DNA of 63,987 nt from a virus: the IMG/VR virus record IMGVR_UViG_3300030419_004603, positions 1 through 63,987 of that record; one strand, written 5' to 3'. The stretch's first letter is position 1. The number at the start of each line of letters is the position of its first letter. The notes beneath the pieces were generated by a model that did no database searches, was not told the origin of the DNA, and saw nothing but the letters and a program-made list of their open reading frames with translations. This document shows positions 43,412 through 53,162 of this stretch, one piece after another. Position numbers and translations under genes: made by a program.

Positions 43412-44165
43412 TTATCAAGGACTAAAAAAAGAAGAAACAAGAAATGAATATGGAAAAGATATTCATTATACGAGTTGGCCAGTTGGAAAGATTCCAAAGG
43501 AATTCCAAAGACCTGAACTTGACCAACTAACAGAGTTGGGATATGAATGGGATGACCCAAGAGATGTTGTGGATATGTTTGAAGAAAAGGTTGCCAAGTT
43601 TGCTGGTAGTAAATATGCTTGTAGTATAGATTCGTGTTCTAATGGATTATATCTAGCGATGAAATATCTTGAATCTAAAGGTACAATTACAATACCGAGT
43701 AGAACTTATGTTTCACCACCGATGCAGATAATACATGCTGGATGTAAAGTTAAGTTTGAAGATATAGAATGGAGTGGTGTGTATCAACTCAAACCATATA
43801 ATATTTGGGATGGTGCAACAAGATGGTCAAAGGGAATGTATGTTGGTGATGATGCAATACAAGTTGTGTCTTTTCAAATTAAAAAACGAGTCCCAATTGG
43901 TCGTGGTGGAATGATATTAACGGATAGTAAAGAAGCATTTGAATGGTTTAAGTATGCAACATACGATGGTAGAAATCTAAGACAATATTATATGGATGAT
44001 GAGTTTGCAATGATAGGTTGGCATATGTATATGACACCTGAGGATGCGGCTAGAGGAATTATTTTGATGGATTCGGTACCTGAAGAAAATGAAGATACTG
44101 GAAGTTCAAAGACCTATTCGGATTTATCAGATAGAAAAGTATTTAAAAAACATTTAGGGAATTAA
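43404..44165 (+). CDS. DegT/DnrJ/EryC1-family protein, short form
   Basis: A 253-residue protein of the sugar aminotransferase fold. FAGSKYACSIDSCSNGLYLAM is the cofactor-phosphate loop, TITIPSRTYVSPPMQIIHAG follows, and SFQIKKRVPIGRGGMILTD carries the PLP lysine (K160 or K161). Full-length relatives have about 370 residues, so the C-terminal domain is mostly absent here. It may be inactive, need a partner, or be a binding protein. It differs from the full-length DegT protein at 54024, in which the lysine is replaced by His. Confidence 0.72.
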   Translation: MGNYQGLKKEETRNEYGKDIHYTSWPVGKIPKEFQRPELDQLTELGYEWDDPRDVVDMFEEKVAKFAGSKYACSIDSCSNGLYLAMKYLESKGTITIPSRTYVSPPMQIIHAGCKVKFEDIEWSGVYQLKPYNIWDGATRWSKGMYVGDDAIQVVSFQIKKRVPIGRGGMILTDSKEAFEWFKYATYDGRNLRQYYMDDEFAMIGWHMYMTPEDAARGIILMDSVPEENEDTGSSKTYSDLSDRKVFKKHLGN

Positions 44166-44167
44166 TA

Positions 44168-45142
44168 ATGAAGAAAAAAGCTTTTATAACAGGTATAAAT
44201 GGTCAAGATGGTAGTTATCTGGCCGAATTATTACTCGAAAAAGATTATGAGGTATACGGAATCGTAAGGAGAAATTCAGTAGCAGAAAACCAAGAAAATA
44301 GAATTGATGGGTTAGTTGGGAATGGAGTAGAAACTTTCTATGGTGATTTGACAGATATTAGTTCATTGGAAAGATTAATACGAACTATAAAACCAGATGA
44401 AATATATAATATAGCAGCTCAAAGTCATGTTCGTATAAGTTTCGATATACCACAATATACAGTTCAGGCTAACGCACTTGGTATTGTTAATATTTTAGAA
44501 GCATGGAGAAACAATTGTCCAACAGCAAGATTCTATCAGGCATCATCATCAGAGATGTTTGGTCGTTCTGTAGATGAGGATGGATACCAAAGAGAAACCA
44601 CACCGATGCACCCCACAAGTCCTTATGGATGTACAAAGGTATTTGGGTTCAATATGACACAACATTACAGACACGCTTACAAATTATTCGCCTGTAATGG
44701 TATTTTATTCAACCACGAATCACCAAGGCGTGGAGCTAACTTTGTCACTAACAAAGTTGTAAAATCTGCAGTTGAAATTAAAAAAGGATTACGAGATAAG
44801 TTACCACTTGGAAATCTTGAAGCTTATAGAGATTGGGGACATTCAAAAGATTATGTTAGAGCGATGCACATGATTATGAATCATGATACACCTGATGATT
44901 TTGTATGTGCAACAGGTGTAACTAATTCGGTTGGTGATATGTGTGAATATGTTTTTGGTAAATTAGATTTAAATTCCAAAGATTACATTACAATTGACCC
45001 AAGATTTTTTAGAGCTGAAGAATTAAAATATCTTCGTGGTGATTCATCAAAATTGAGAGAGACTTTAGGGTGGGAACCAGAGTTTACTTTTGAAACCTTG
45101 ATGGACGACATGATTCAACATTGGTTAAAAATATATGAGTAA
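44168..45142 (+). CDS. gmd: GDP-mannose 4,6-dehydratase
   Basis: A 324-residue short-chain dehydrogenase. The Rossmann loop is ITGINGQDGSYLAELLLEK, GIVRRNSVAENQENRID contacts NADP, QASSSEMFG supplies the active-site Ser, and TSPYGCTKVFG contains the YxxxK. ESPRRGANFVTNK is the GMD signature. It makes GDP-4-keto-6-deoxymannose, the branch point to GDP-fucose, GDP-perosamine and GDP-colitose. It is slightly shorter than the usual 350-370 residues. It supplies the fucose-synthase-like and ColD-like enzymes downstream. Confidence 0.92.
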   Translation: MKKKAFITGINGQDGSYLAELLLEKDYEVYGIVRRNSVAENQENRIDGLVGNGVETFYGDLTDISSLERLIRTIKPDEIYNIAAQSHVRISFDIPQYTVQANALGIVNILEAWRNNCPTARFYQASSSEMFGRSVDEDGYQRETTPMHPTSPYGCTKVFGFNMTQHYRHAYKLFACNGILFNHESPRRGANFVTNKVVKSAVEIKKGLRDKLPLGNLEAYRDWGHSKDYVRAMHMIMNHDTPDDFVCATGVTNSVGDMCEYVFGKLDLNSKDYITIDPRFFRAEELKYLRGDSSKLRETLGWEPEFTFETLMDDMIQHWLKIYE

Positions 45143-45812
45143 CTTTACCGACACAAAAACAAGTCAGATTTCTGAATTACATAAAATTTATAATGAGTAT
45201 TTTGATTCAGACAAAGGTGGTTTTTTTGTTGAGGTTGGTGCCTACGATGGATATAGATGGAGTAATACCACATCATTAATTGAGTCAGATTGGAGTGGTA
45301 TTTTGGTTGAACCAATTGATGAATATTTCAAATCATGTCAAGATAGATACAAAGATAATCGAAAAATACAGATTTACAATTGTTGTATTGGTTGGGAAAA
45401 TCAACCCTCTAAGAAAGTTTACTTTGGAGGTCCTTGTACCACTATAATGGAAGAGATGATACCGATTTACAATGAGACAGACCCATCGGATAATCATAGT
45501 TTAGATAATTATGAAATCAGAGATATGTTTACATTGGATAAATTTTTAGAAGATAAAAATGTTGAGAAAAACTTTGATGTGTTGTGTATTGATGTTGAAG
45601 GTGCGGAGTGGAAAATACTTGAGGTATTTGAAATTGAAAAATGGAGACCTAAGATGGCCATAATAGAAACTCACGAGAAACACGAAAATTTAAAGAAAAG
45701 AATGTCGGGTAATTCAGAACAAATTAATCAATATTTTTTTGACAATGAATATAAACAAGTCTATGTTGATTGGGTCAATTCAATTTATGTAGATGAAAGA
45801 ATTTGGGGGTAA
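45135..45812 (+). CDS. FkbM-family methyltransferase
   Basis: A 225-residue FkbM protein. GGFFVEVGAYDGYRWSNTTSL is motif I (GA-x-DG-x-x-SNT), DWSGILVEPIDEYF the acidic SAM-ribose residue, and FDVLCIDVEGAEWKILE the FkbM signature (D-x-EG-x-E-x-x-x-L). It methylates a hydroxyl group, probably on a sugar. Another FkbM-like gene is at 52347. Overlaps gmd by 8 nt. Confidence 0.87.
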   Translation: MSNFTDTKTSQISELHKIYNEYFDSDKGGFFVEVGAYDGYRWSNTTSLIESDWSGILVEPIDEYFKSCQDRYKDNRKIQIYNCCIGWENQPSKKVYFGGPCTTIMEEMIPIYNETDPSDNHSLDNYEIRDMFTLDKFLEDKNVEKNFDVLCIDVEGAEWKILEVFEIEKWRPKMAIIETHEKHENLKKRMSGNSEQINQYFFDNEYKQVYVDWVNSIYVDERIWG

Positions 45813-45813
45813 T

Positions 45814-47511
45814 ATGAAAATAGTAGGTTATCAATCAGGTCACGATGTTTCGTATTGTATTTTAGAAGATGGAGTACCAATAATACATGAAGAATTAGAA
45901 AGGTTTACAAGAGAAAAGGAACCACTTGGAGATGGATTAGAATTTGCCTTAAACAATATATCGGATGATGAACTTAATGAAATAAAATATTTTACAGAAG
46001 GTAACCCATTTGATAGAAGTAGTAGATATGGGCCTATATGTTCAAAAGAAATCCCATACCAAAAAATGAAAAATCATGTGAAAGAAAAAAATGGTGGACA
46101 TCATATTGTCAGCCATCATCAATCTCATGCCGCAAACGCTTTCTTTTCAAGTAACCATGATGATGCCTTAATAATCACCATTGATGGTGGTGGAAATGAA
46201 AAACATGATTGGAAAGATACACATAGTGAATTTAAAGGTGGTATAGGAACATCATTTACCGTATGGTCAGGAAGTGGTAATAAAATTAAACCAATCAAAA
46301 TTTATAATGATACATACATAAATTTAGGTGTATTTTACCAATCAATCACAAAACGAATATATAACTTATCTATTGGACATCCATATGGATTTCAAGGTGG
46401 AACCGTAATGGCCATGGCTTGTATGGGTAATCCTGATAAACAGATTCCTGACCGACTTCTCCCCAGCTGGGGTGGTAGTTATTTCGACCTTTTTTATGGG
46501 ATATTGAGAGGTAAGAATACGAGAGCAGGTTTTGACCAACAAATCCGTGATAATAGATTAGATGGTTTAAGAGAACAAAATGGTGATTACAGCAAAGATG
46601 AAAAAGATTTATTTGATGTCGCTGCTGGAGCACAAAAGGCACTTGAAACAAGGGCAAGAGAGATTATAACTCCATATATTGAGGAATATAAACCAAAAAA
46701 CATTTGTCTGTCTGGTGGTGTGGTGTTGAATTCAGTTATGGTGGGTAAAATGTATGATTGGTTTCCAAATATTGAAGATATATATGTCTGTCCAGTACCA
46801 TATGATGCAGGATTGGCCTTAGGTTCAGCACAATACATTTACCACCAAGTCATGGATAAACCAAGAGTAAAGTGGGATGATAATTCTTCACCTTACTTGG
46901 GGAGAACCTACGATGAAAAGAGTGTGTGGTCAGCCCTTGATAAAGTTTCCGATGTACATATCAAGATAGTAGATGATGAATCCGTTGCTAGGTTATTATC
47001 ACAAGATAACAATGTGATTTCAGTATTTGGTGGTGGTTCAGAATCAGGTAGAAGGGCACTTGGTAATCGTAGTATATTGGCAGACCCAAGAAGTCCTAAG
47101 ATGAAGGATATTATAAATGAGAAAGTCAAACATAGACAATGGTTTAGACCATTTGCTCCAAGTATCACACGAGAGGATGTGAAAGATTGGTTTGAAAAGG
47201 ATGTAAATAGTCCTTACATGACCGCTGTAATAAGGTTCAAAGAGGAGATGAGAGACAAAGTACCCGCAGTAGTTCATTTCGATGGGACAGCAAGATTACA
47301 AACTGTAACAGAAAACGATAACGAGTGGTATTATAATTTTATCAAAAAATTCGAATCCGTGTCGGGCGTACCGATTGTCTTAAACACAAGTTTTAACGAT
47401 AGAGAACCTATAGTTGAGACACCTGAACATGCTGTCGGTTGTTTTTTAGGAACGGATATTGATTACTTATACTTTAGAGAGTTTGGAATCTTGGTGAGTA
47501 AAAATGGATAA
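45814..47511 (+). CDS. NodU/TobZ-type carbamoyltransferase
   Basis: A 565-residue carbamoyltransferase from ATG 45814, preceded by GGGGG; an in-frame ATG 45793 lies inside the FkbM gene. VGYQSGHDVSYCILEDG is the N-terminal phosphate loop, HHQSHAANAFFSS holds the metal-binding His, and ITIDGGGNEKHDW the ASKHA core. FGGGSESGRRALGNRSILADPR and FRPFAPSI are the C-terminal carbamoyl-transfer signature. It uses carbamoyl phosphate and ATP to O-carbamoylate a sugar, as NodU does on Nod factor. Phage-encoded examples are known from marine phages but remain little studied. Confidence 0.9.
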   Translation: MKIVGYQSGHDVSYCILEDGVPIIHEELERFTREKEPLGDGLEFALNNISDDELNEIKYFTEGNPFDRSSRYGPICSKEIPYQKMKNHVKEKNGGHHIVSHHQSHAANAFFSSNHDDALIITIDGGGNEKHDWKDTHSEFKGGIGTSFTVWSGSGNKIKPIKIYNDTYINLGVFYQSITKRIYNLSIGHPYGFQGGTVMAMACMGNPDKQIPDRLLPSWGGSYFDLFYGILRGKNTRAGFDQQIRDNRLDGLREQNGDYSKDEKDLFDVAAGAQKALETRAREIITPYIEEYKPKNICLSGGVVLNSVMVGKMYDWFPNIEDIYVCPVPYDAGLALGSAQYIYHQVMDKPRVKWDDNSSPYLGRTYDEKSVWSALDKVSDVHIKIVDDESVARLLSQDNNVISVFGGGSESGRRALGNRSILADPRSPKMKDIINEKVKHRQWFRPFAPSITREDVKDWFEKDVNSPYMTAVIRFKEEMRDKVPAVVHFDGTARLQTVTENDNEWYYNFIKKFESVSGVPIVLNTSFNDREPIVETPEHAVGCFLGTDIDYLYFREFGILVSKNG

Positions 47512-48220
47512 TTTCTTTTATTCAAACGAGGAGATGGAATCATTATTTCGAAGTAGAAGCCTTCAATACCCATCACGATATTCTCTTGATGATTTGATAG
47601 TTAAGATGAAAGAGTTGAATAAATTTGAATCTGAAATTGATTCAAATAAATCGATAGCCGTTGTTGGTAATTCAGGTAAATTATTAGACCAAGATTATGG
47701 TGAACTTATAGATTCTCATGATTTAATTTTTAGATGTAATTTAGCATTGACAGAGGGTTACGAACATAAGGTTGGGAGTAAAACTGATTTAAGATTTATC
47801 GCGGGAAAATCATTTTGGAGGGATTTAACTGGTCAGTTCTCAGGTTATGAAGATAACTTTTTAACCAACCTTAAAAATCAAAGTTTCATAATCAAGGCCG
47901 AACCATTATACGCTGCCATACAAGGTATCATTAAAAACTATAATACTAAATCAAATATATTATTTCTAAGACAAGAAAAAATAAACAATTATGAAAAGAG
48001 TGCCAATCTACACGATATCACACTTGGACTAACCGCTATCTGTACTGCATTAGAGTGGTCTAATAAAGTATCTGTTTTTGGATTTTCATTTTTTCAAGAG
48101 GGTTGGGATAAACAACATTATTTCGAAAGTATTACTCCATATCATCGAGGTCATGACGCTTTAAGTGAAAAACACTTTGTTGAATCGCTGGAAAAAAATG
48201 GTCGATTAAAAACTTATTAA
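47504..48220 (+). CDS. sialyltransferase-like protein, GT29-type
   Basis: A 238-residue protein with sialyl-motif features. SIAVVGNSGKLLDQDYGELIDSH, then DLIFRCN and EHKVGSKTDLRF, match the GT29 large motif (VGN-S, IDxHD-V/I-x-R-x-N, VG-x-KT). ITLGLTAICTALEWS sits at the small motif, and the final HRGHDALSEKHFVE resembles motif III/VS with conserved His and Glu. It probably uses a CMP-nonulosonic acid, and NeuA (55834) and NeuB (51496) supply one in the same operon. GT29 is mostly eukaryotic, with scattered bacterial and viral members. Confidence 0.78.
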   Translation: MDNFFYSNEEMESLFRSRSLQYPSRYSLDDLIVKMKELNKFESEIDSNKSIAVVGNSGKLLDQDYGELIDSHDLIFRCNLALTEGYEHKVGSKTDLRFIAGKSFWRDLTGQFSGYEDNFLTNLKNQSFIIKAEPLYAAIQGIIKNYNTKSNILFLRQEKINNYEKSANLHDITLGLTAICTALEWSNKVSVFGFSFFQEGWDKQHYFESITPYHRGHDALSEKHFVESLEKNGRLKTY

Positions 48221-48241
48221 TAATTATAGTGGGAGAGAAAA

Positions 48242-48946
48242 GTGGCAGTTTATCCTGGCAATATTATAATAGTTGGAATGGGTAGGAGTGGAACCACACT
48301 TTTAAGGGAAATATTACATCGAGCATTCGGTTCTAAAAGGGTTGAATATTACCATTGGCCAAGAAATTACAGTATTCACAGAGGTAGTGGTAAAAAACAT
48401 GAAAAAGATTTTTGGATAATATGTCAAAGAGATTTTCGTGATGTGTTAGCCTCAGGAATTAGAAACATGATTCAAAGGTCACCTCATGTGGATGCTATGG
48501 AAGAATATCGTGTCACAGAAAATCAAATTCCACCTGAAGGATTTAAAAAATTCAGAGTTGATTATCATTATAAAGAAGAGTATTATAATTACGAATACTT
48601 TATACCCGAACATCAAATTTTAAAACAAGGTCATAAGATAATAGAAGATGGTTGGGATTATTGGATTGATAGGGTTGATTATATTTTTTGTTATGAGGAT
48701 TACATGAAGGATAGAAATAAAGTCGTTACAGATTTAATGAATAAAATTCCATTCAATAAAGTTTATGATTATCCAGTAGATGATTTGATTGGACAAACAG
48801 ATGTTTGGTTGGGTGTTAATCCTGAACATGCATCCAATGGTGGAAAAATTAATGGTTGGTCGGATGTCTTTTCCGAAAAACAAGAACAAATAATAATCCG
48901 TGAGTTCGGCGGTTGGTTAAAATCTCAAGGATATATTAAGGAGTAA
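48242..48946 (+). CDS. sulfotransferase-like protein
   Basis: A 234-residue P-loop protein starting at GTG 48242. NIIIVGMGRSGTTLLREIL is the PAPS 5'-phosphate loop, FWIICQRDFRDVLASGIRNMI is the 3'-phosphate helix (R-x-x-x-D-x-x-x-S), and DYIFCYEDYMKD the third conserved block. GGGAG lies before the start, within the 21-nt gap after the GT29 gene. It probably sulfates a sugar in the island glycan, using host PAPS. Confidence 0.8.
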   Translation: MAVYPGNIIIVGMGRSGTTLLREILHRAFGSKRVEYYHWPRNYSIHRGSGKKHEKDFWIICQRDFRDVLASGIRNMIQRSPHVDAMEEYRVTENQIPPEGFKKFRVDYHYKEEYYNYEYFIPEHQILKQGHKIIEDGWDYWIDRVDYIFCYEDYMKDRNKVVTDLMNKIPFNKVYDYPVDDLIGQTDVWLGVNPEHASNGGKINGWSDVFSEKQEQIIIREFGGWLKSQGYIKE

Positions 48947-48949
48947 GAA

Positions 48950-51496
48950 ATGTCAAAAATTGTTATAACAGGTGGTTTAGGATATATTGGAACACAGCTA
49001 TCCAAACTATACATAGAAGAAAATTTATCACACGATGTTCATATCGTTGATAGAAAATTTTTACCTGAAAGAGTAAAAGAATTAAAATCTTGGGGATTTA
49101 AATATCATCAATCAGATTTACTTAATAAAGAATTCTTTGAGGATTTACTCAAAGATGCGGATATAGTTTATCATCTTGGTGGTGTTACTGATGTTGCTTA
49201 TGTGAAATCTGAATCGAATGATGACCAAGACAAAGAGATTCGTGCAGTTGGAGTTGAGGGAACGAATAATATAATTGAGTCGGTTGGTGAAAACACAAAA
49301 GTTATCTTTCCATCTACTCATGTGGTGTATGAAGGATTTGGTGAAACTGCATTTGATATTGAGGAGTCAGTAGAAACTTGTCCTGTATTAACCTATTCGA
49401 AGGGTAAAGTACAATCAGAAGAAGATTTAGAAAACTCATCAGTTAATTATGTGGTCTTAAGGTTAGGTTCAGTATATGGTTATGGTGGTGATTCAATGAG
49501 AATCAATATAATGCCAAATCTATTTTCTAAGATGGCAGCAAATAATCAAACCATAAAACTATTCGGTGGTGGTGTTCAATGGAAATCACTTGTGTCATTA
49601 TTTGATGTAGCAAGATGTATGAAGTTTATGGCAGAACGAGATGATATTAAAAGACAAGTATTTCACTTGAGAAACGAAAACATGACCGTAAAAGATGTGG
49701 CGAATATTTGTAAACTACATAAAAGTGATTTAGAGATAATTGAAACTGATGATGAGATACCAAATAAAGGTTACACATTATCAAATCAGAAATTACTTGA
49801 TGTGGGTTTTGAGTTTCAAAATAATATCAATGATGACATAAAGGAAATGATTGACTCGTGGACAGATACTCCAATCTCAAGAGATGTATTGGAATATAAG
49901 TTTGATGGTGGTAAAGAGTTCATAGATGATAGAGGGAGAATAACTAATTATGAATTACCACAGCCTATTAATTGGATTGGTTGGATTGAATCTAAAAAGG
50001 GTACGGTGAGAGCAAATCATTGGCATCCAATACAACAACAAAAGTGTATCTTGATTAGTGGTAGATATATTAGTGTGTTCCAAGATTTAAAAACACCTAA
50101 CGCTCCAATGACCACACAACTTATGGAGCCAGGTGATGTGGTGGTAACTGAACCTTTAGTTGCACATACAATGGTATTTCTTGAAGATTCGTTATTTCTG
50201 AATCTCGTTAATGGTGAAAGAGAACATGAGAACTATGGTAAACATACATTACCTTACGAGTTAGTAGACGAGCGGATGAGAGTAGAATTACTTGAAAACT
50301 ACAAGGCAGAATGTAGATGTTGTGGTAATACAAGATTAAAGTGTGTGGTTTCACTTGGTAATTCACCATTAGCAAATAACTTGTTAAATGATGAGAACCA
50401 AAAAGATGAGTTATATCCATTACAGATGAACTATTGTCCAAATTGTCACAATGTTCAATTGTCTCATTCAGTTCCAAGAGAGAAGATGTTTAACGATTAT
50501 TTGTATGTATCATCCACTACAGAAGTATTTAAAACTCACTTCAACGACGCAGCAAGAAATCTTACAAGAAAATTTGGTTTGGATGAAAATTCATTTGTGG
50601 TTGATATCGGTAGTAATGATGGAATATTTCTCAATCCACTAAAATGGAAAGGTGTAAAAGTTTGTGGTGTAGAACCTGCTAAAAACCTAGCAAAATTAGC
50701 AAACGATAATGGAATACCGACAATCAATGGATATTTTGAAGACGATGAAACAATTGAACAAATCAAACAAGAAGCAGATTTAGTGACTGCATTTAATGTA
50801 TTCGCTCATTCCGACAAGTTAGAGCAAATAACACGAAATGTATTTAAAATATTAAAACCTGAAGGACAATTTGTAATTGAGGTTCAGTACCTACTTGATA
50901 CATTGAAAGATGTTACTTTTGATAATATTTATCATGAACATTACAATTATTGGAGTGTATTATCACTTAGTAATTTTTTCAAAAGATTGGGGTTACACAT
51001 AACTGATGTTGAACATAAGAAAACACATGGTGGTTCTATCAGAGTTTTTATTGGTAGTCAATCACAAGATGTTAAGCAATCTGTGTCTGAATTTTTACAA
51101 AAAGAAAAAGAATTTGGGTTGGACAAACTTGAAACATATAAGGAGTTTTCTAAAAAAATAGAAAAGTGTAAAGAAGATTCAGTTTCAAAAATACAAAGTC
51201 TAAAAGATGAGGGTAAATCAATCGTTGGTTATGGTTCACCAGCAAAAGCCACAACTGTTTTGAATTATTATGGTATAGATAGTAATTCAATCGATTACAT
51301 TATAGAAGATAATGAAATGAAACATGGAAAGTTATTACCTGGTGTAAGAATACCAATACAAGGTAAAAATGGTCAGTTGGATGAAAATCCACCTGATAAT
51401 GTTTTGGTATTGGCTTGGAACTTCTTTGATTATATCAAGAAAAATAATCAAGAGTTAGTCAATAGGGGTTGTGAATTTATAACACTAAAAGATTAA
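48950..51496 (+). CDS. triple fusion: NAD-epimerase + cupin + C-methyltransferase
   Basis: An 848-residue protein with three enzyme-like parts. Residues 1-300 are an extended short-chain dehydrogenase (ITGGLGYIGTQLS; TYSKGKVQSE with YxxxK). About 310-440 form a cupin/sugar-isomerase-like domain (GTVRANHWHPIQQQKCILISG, GDVVVTEPLVAHTMVF). About 450-848 is a zinc-binding C-methyltransferase of the NovU/TylC3 type: CRCCGNTRLK and MNYCPNCHNVQLSH zinc knuckles, VVDIGSNDGIFL as SAM motif I, YHEHYNYWSVLS, and VGYGSPAKATTVLNYY in the C-terminal domain. It could make a branched deoxysugar in one chain. The frame is continuous, so fusion rather than frameshift. Confidence 0.82.
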   Translation: MSKIVITGGLGYIGTQLSKLYIEENLSHDVHIVDRKFLPERVKELKSWGFKYHQSDLLNKEFFEDLLKDADIVYHLGGVTDVAYVKSESNDDQDKEIRAVGVEGTNNIIESVGENTKVIFPSTHVVYEGFGETAFDIEESVETCPVLTYSKGKVQSEEDLENSSVNYVVLRLGSVYGYGGDSMRINIMPNLFSKMAANNQTIKLFGGGVQWKSLVSLFDVARCMKFMAERDDIKRQVFHLRNENMTVKDVANICKLHKSDLEIIETDDEIPNKGYTLSNQKLLDVGFEFQNNINDDIKEMIDSWTDTPISRDVLEYKFDGGKEFIDDRGRITNYELPQPINWIGWIESKKGTVRANHWHPIQQQKCILISGRYISVFQDLKTPNAPMTTQLMEPGDVVVTEPLVAHTMVFLEDSLFLNLVNGEREHENYGKHTLPYELVDERMRVELLENYKAECRCCGNTRLKCVVSLGNSPLANNLLNDENQKDELYPLQMNYCPNCHNVQLSHSVPREKMFNDYLYVSSTTEVFKTHFNDAARNLTRKFGLDENSFVVDIGSNDGIFLNPLKWKGVKVCGVEPAKNLAKLANDNGIPTINGYFEDDETIEQIKQEADLVTAFNVFAHSDKLEQITRNVFKILKPEGQFVIEVQYLLDTLKDVTFDNIYHEHYNYWSVLSLSNFFKRLGLHITDVEHKKTHGGSIRVFIGSQSQDVKQSVSEFLQKEKEFGLDKLETYKEFSKKIEKCKEDSVSKIQSLKDEGKSIVGYGSPAKATTVLNYYGIDSNSIDYIIEDNEMKHGKLLPGVRIPIQGKNGQLDENPPDNVLVLAWNFFDYIKKNNQELVNRGCEFITLKD

Positions 51497-52350
51497 TGAA
51501 AACACAAGTTATAGCAGAAATAGGAATCAATCACAATGGTGATATGGATATCACTAAAAAATTGATTGATATATCAGTTATTGCTGGATGTGATGTAGTC
51601 AAGTTTCAAAAAAGAAATCCTGATGTGTGTGTACCTGAACACCAAAAAAGTGTGATGAGAAAGACACCTTGGGGTGAGATGACATACTTAGAATACAAAC
51701 ACAAAATAGAGTTTGGTAAAGATGAATATGATGAAATAGACGAATATTGTAAAGGAAGAATTCAATGGACTGCATCACCTTGGGATTTAGATAGTGTTGA
51801 ATTTTTAGAACAATATGATTTACCATTTGTGAAAATACCCTCAGCTTTACTTACTGATTACAAGTTAATCAAAGAGTGTGCACGAAGATATGACAAACTT
51901 ATATTATCTACTGGTATGAGCACAATAGATGAGATAGATGATGCGATAATTGCGATGGGTGGTGAGATTCGTAATTATGATTCACACATGAGACAATGTG
52001 AATATACACTCCTACATTGTAACTCATCATATCCCGCTAAAGTTAATGAGTTAAATTTAAGTTGTATCCAAACACTTAAGGATAGATATAAATGTGAAGT
52101 TGGATATAGTGGTCATGAATATGGATTGACAACAACGATAGCATCTATCTGTTTTGGGGCAACCGTTATAGAAAGACACATAACATTAGACAAATCAATG
52201 TGGGGAACAGACCAAATGGCATCAGTTGAACCACATGGATTGATTAAATTAGTTCGTGGTATTAGGGAACTTGAAAATGCGATAGGTAATGGAAATAAAG
52301 TAGTTACGGAAAGTGAAATACCAATCAAAGATAAATTGAGGAAGTCATGA
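51496..52350 (+). CDS. neuB: NeuB-like sialic/nonulosonic acid synthase, lacking SAF domain
   Basis: A 284-residue TIM-barrel synthase. VIAEIGINHNGDMDITKKLID is the NeuB signature, VVKFQKRNPDVCVP the substrate segment, FVKIPSALLTDYKLI and LILSTGMSTIDEI are the barrel strands that bind PEP and metal, and VGYSGHEYGL and VIERHITLDKSMWGTDQ are the C-side signature. It condenses PEP with a mannosamine-type sugar. Typical NeuB has about 345 residues with a C-terminal antifreeze-like (SAF) domain; here the chain ends shortly after the barrel. SAF contributes to the active site, so another source of it, or an altered substrate, is likely. Confidence 0.9.
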   Translation: MKTQVIAEIGINHNGDMDITKKLIDISVIAGCDVVKFQKRNPDVCVPEHQKSVMRKTPWGEMTYLEYKHKIEFGKDEYDEIDEYCKGRIQWTASPWDLDSVEFLEQYDLPFVKIPSALLTDYKLIKECARRYDKLILSTGMSTIDEIDDAIIAMGGEIRNYDSHMRQCEYTLLHCNSSYPAKVNELNLSCIQTLKDRYKCEVGYSGHEYGLTTTIASICFGATVIERHITLDKSMWGTDQMASVEPHGLIKLVRGIRELENAIGNGNKVVTESEIPIKDKLRKS

Positions 52351-53162
52351 TAAATTTAGATGATTATCGTTGTGGTTATGTAGAAAATCATTGTATTTAC
52401 AATGAGGTTGAAGACGAAAAGGTGACAGACTTTTACAACTATTATAGTCAAAATGGTGAGGATGGTGTATTAGAAAAAATATTCGAGATTCTCGATATTA
52501 AAAAAGGTACATTTGTAAATGGTGGATGTGATGATATACATGACCATAGCAATGTAAGAAGGTTAGTGTCAACTTATGGGTGGGATGGATTGTTTATAGA
52601 ACCTAATGAAAAAATGTTATCTGAAGGGAAAGAAAATTTAGAAAATGATGAAAGAATCAATAATACAAATTTTAATTTTCATAATGGTTTTTTGTCAATA
52701 AATAATGATGACGAGAGAATAACCGATATTATAGGTGACTATTATATAGGAGAAACACAATTTGATTTATTAACCTTACACATAGACTCATATGAATATT
52801 GGGTATTAGAAGATTTTTTGAGTGGACACTATGATGCAAAAGTTATTTTAGTTGGGTATAATTTTAGTAAAAGTGGTTCAGTAACAGCACCAAAAGATTG
52901 TAGTCCTAAGATTGGTCACAATCAAATAAATGATAATTTTTTCTCAGCATCGGCACCCGCCTTGAATAAATTAGCAAAAAAATATGGATTTGAATTGGTC
53001 AGTATTTGTAAACCTAATAATCTAATTTTTATAAATCAATATTACAATGAAGGTCGTTTTAAAGTTTATGAACCATTAAAGGAAGAAGATTATTATTGGG
53101 AAGGAGATAAATTTACAAATAAAAGAAGAACAAATATAACAGAAGGTTGGGTAAGTATATGA
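52347..53162 (+). CDS. FkbM-like methyltransferase
   Basis: A 271-residue protein of the FkbM-related type. YYSQNGEDGVLEKIFEIL is the QxGED start, FVNGGCDDIHDHSNVRRL is motif I (GA-x-DG altered to GG-C-DD), and WDGLFIEPNEKML the ribose-binding acidic residue. FDLLTLHIDSYEYWVLEDFL is the FkbM D-x-D/E-x-x-E-x-W-x-L signature in degraded form. Given the altered loop, activity is not certain. It overlaps neuB and the next gene by 4 nt each. Confidence 0.7.
   Translation: MINLDDYRCGYVENHCIYNEVEDEKVTDFYNYYSQNGEDGVLEKIFEILDIKKGTFVNGGCDDIHDHSNVRRLVSTYGWDGLFIEPNEKMLSEGKENLENDERINNTNFNFHNGFLSINNDDERITDIIGDYYIGETQFDLLTLHIDSYEYWVLEDFLSGHYDAKVILVGYNFSKSGSVTAPKDCSPKIGHNQINDNFFSASAPALNKLAKKYGFELVSICKPNNLIFINQYYNEGRFKVYEPLKEEDYYWEGDKFTNKRRTNITEGWVSI

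Noticed and set aside
48950-51496. The 848-residue protein as a sequencing frameshift joining separate genes
   Set aside because: The frame is continuous, with domain linkers of ordinary composition and no internal Shine-Dalgarno plus start at the boundaries that I could see.
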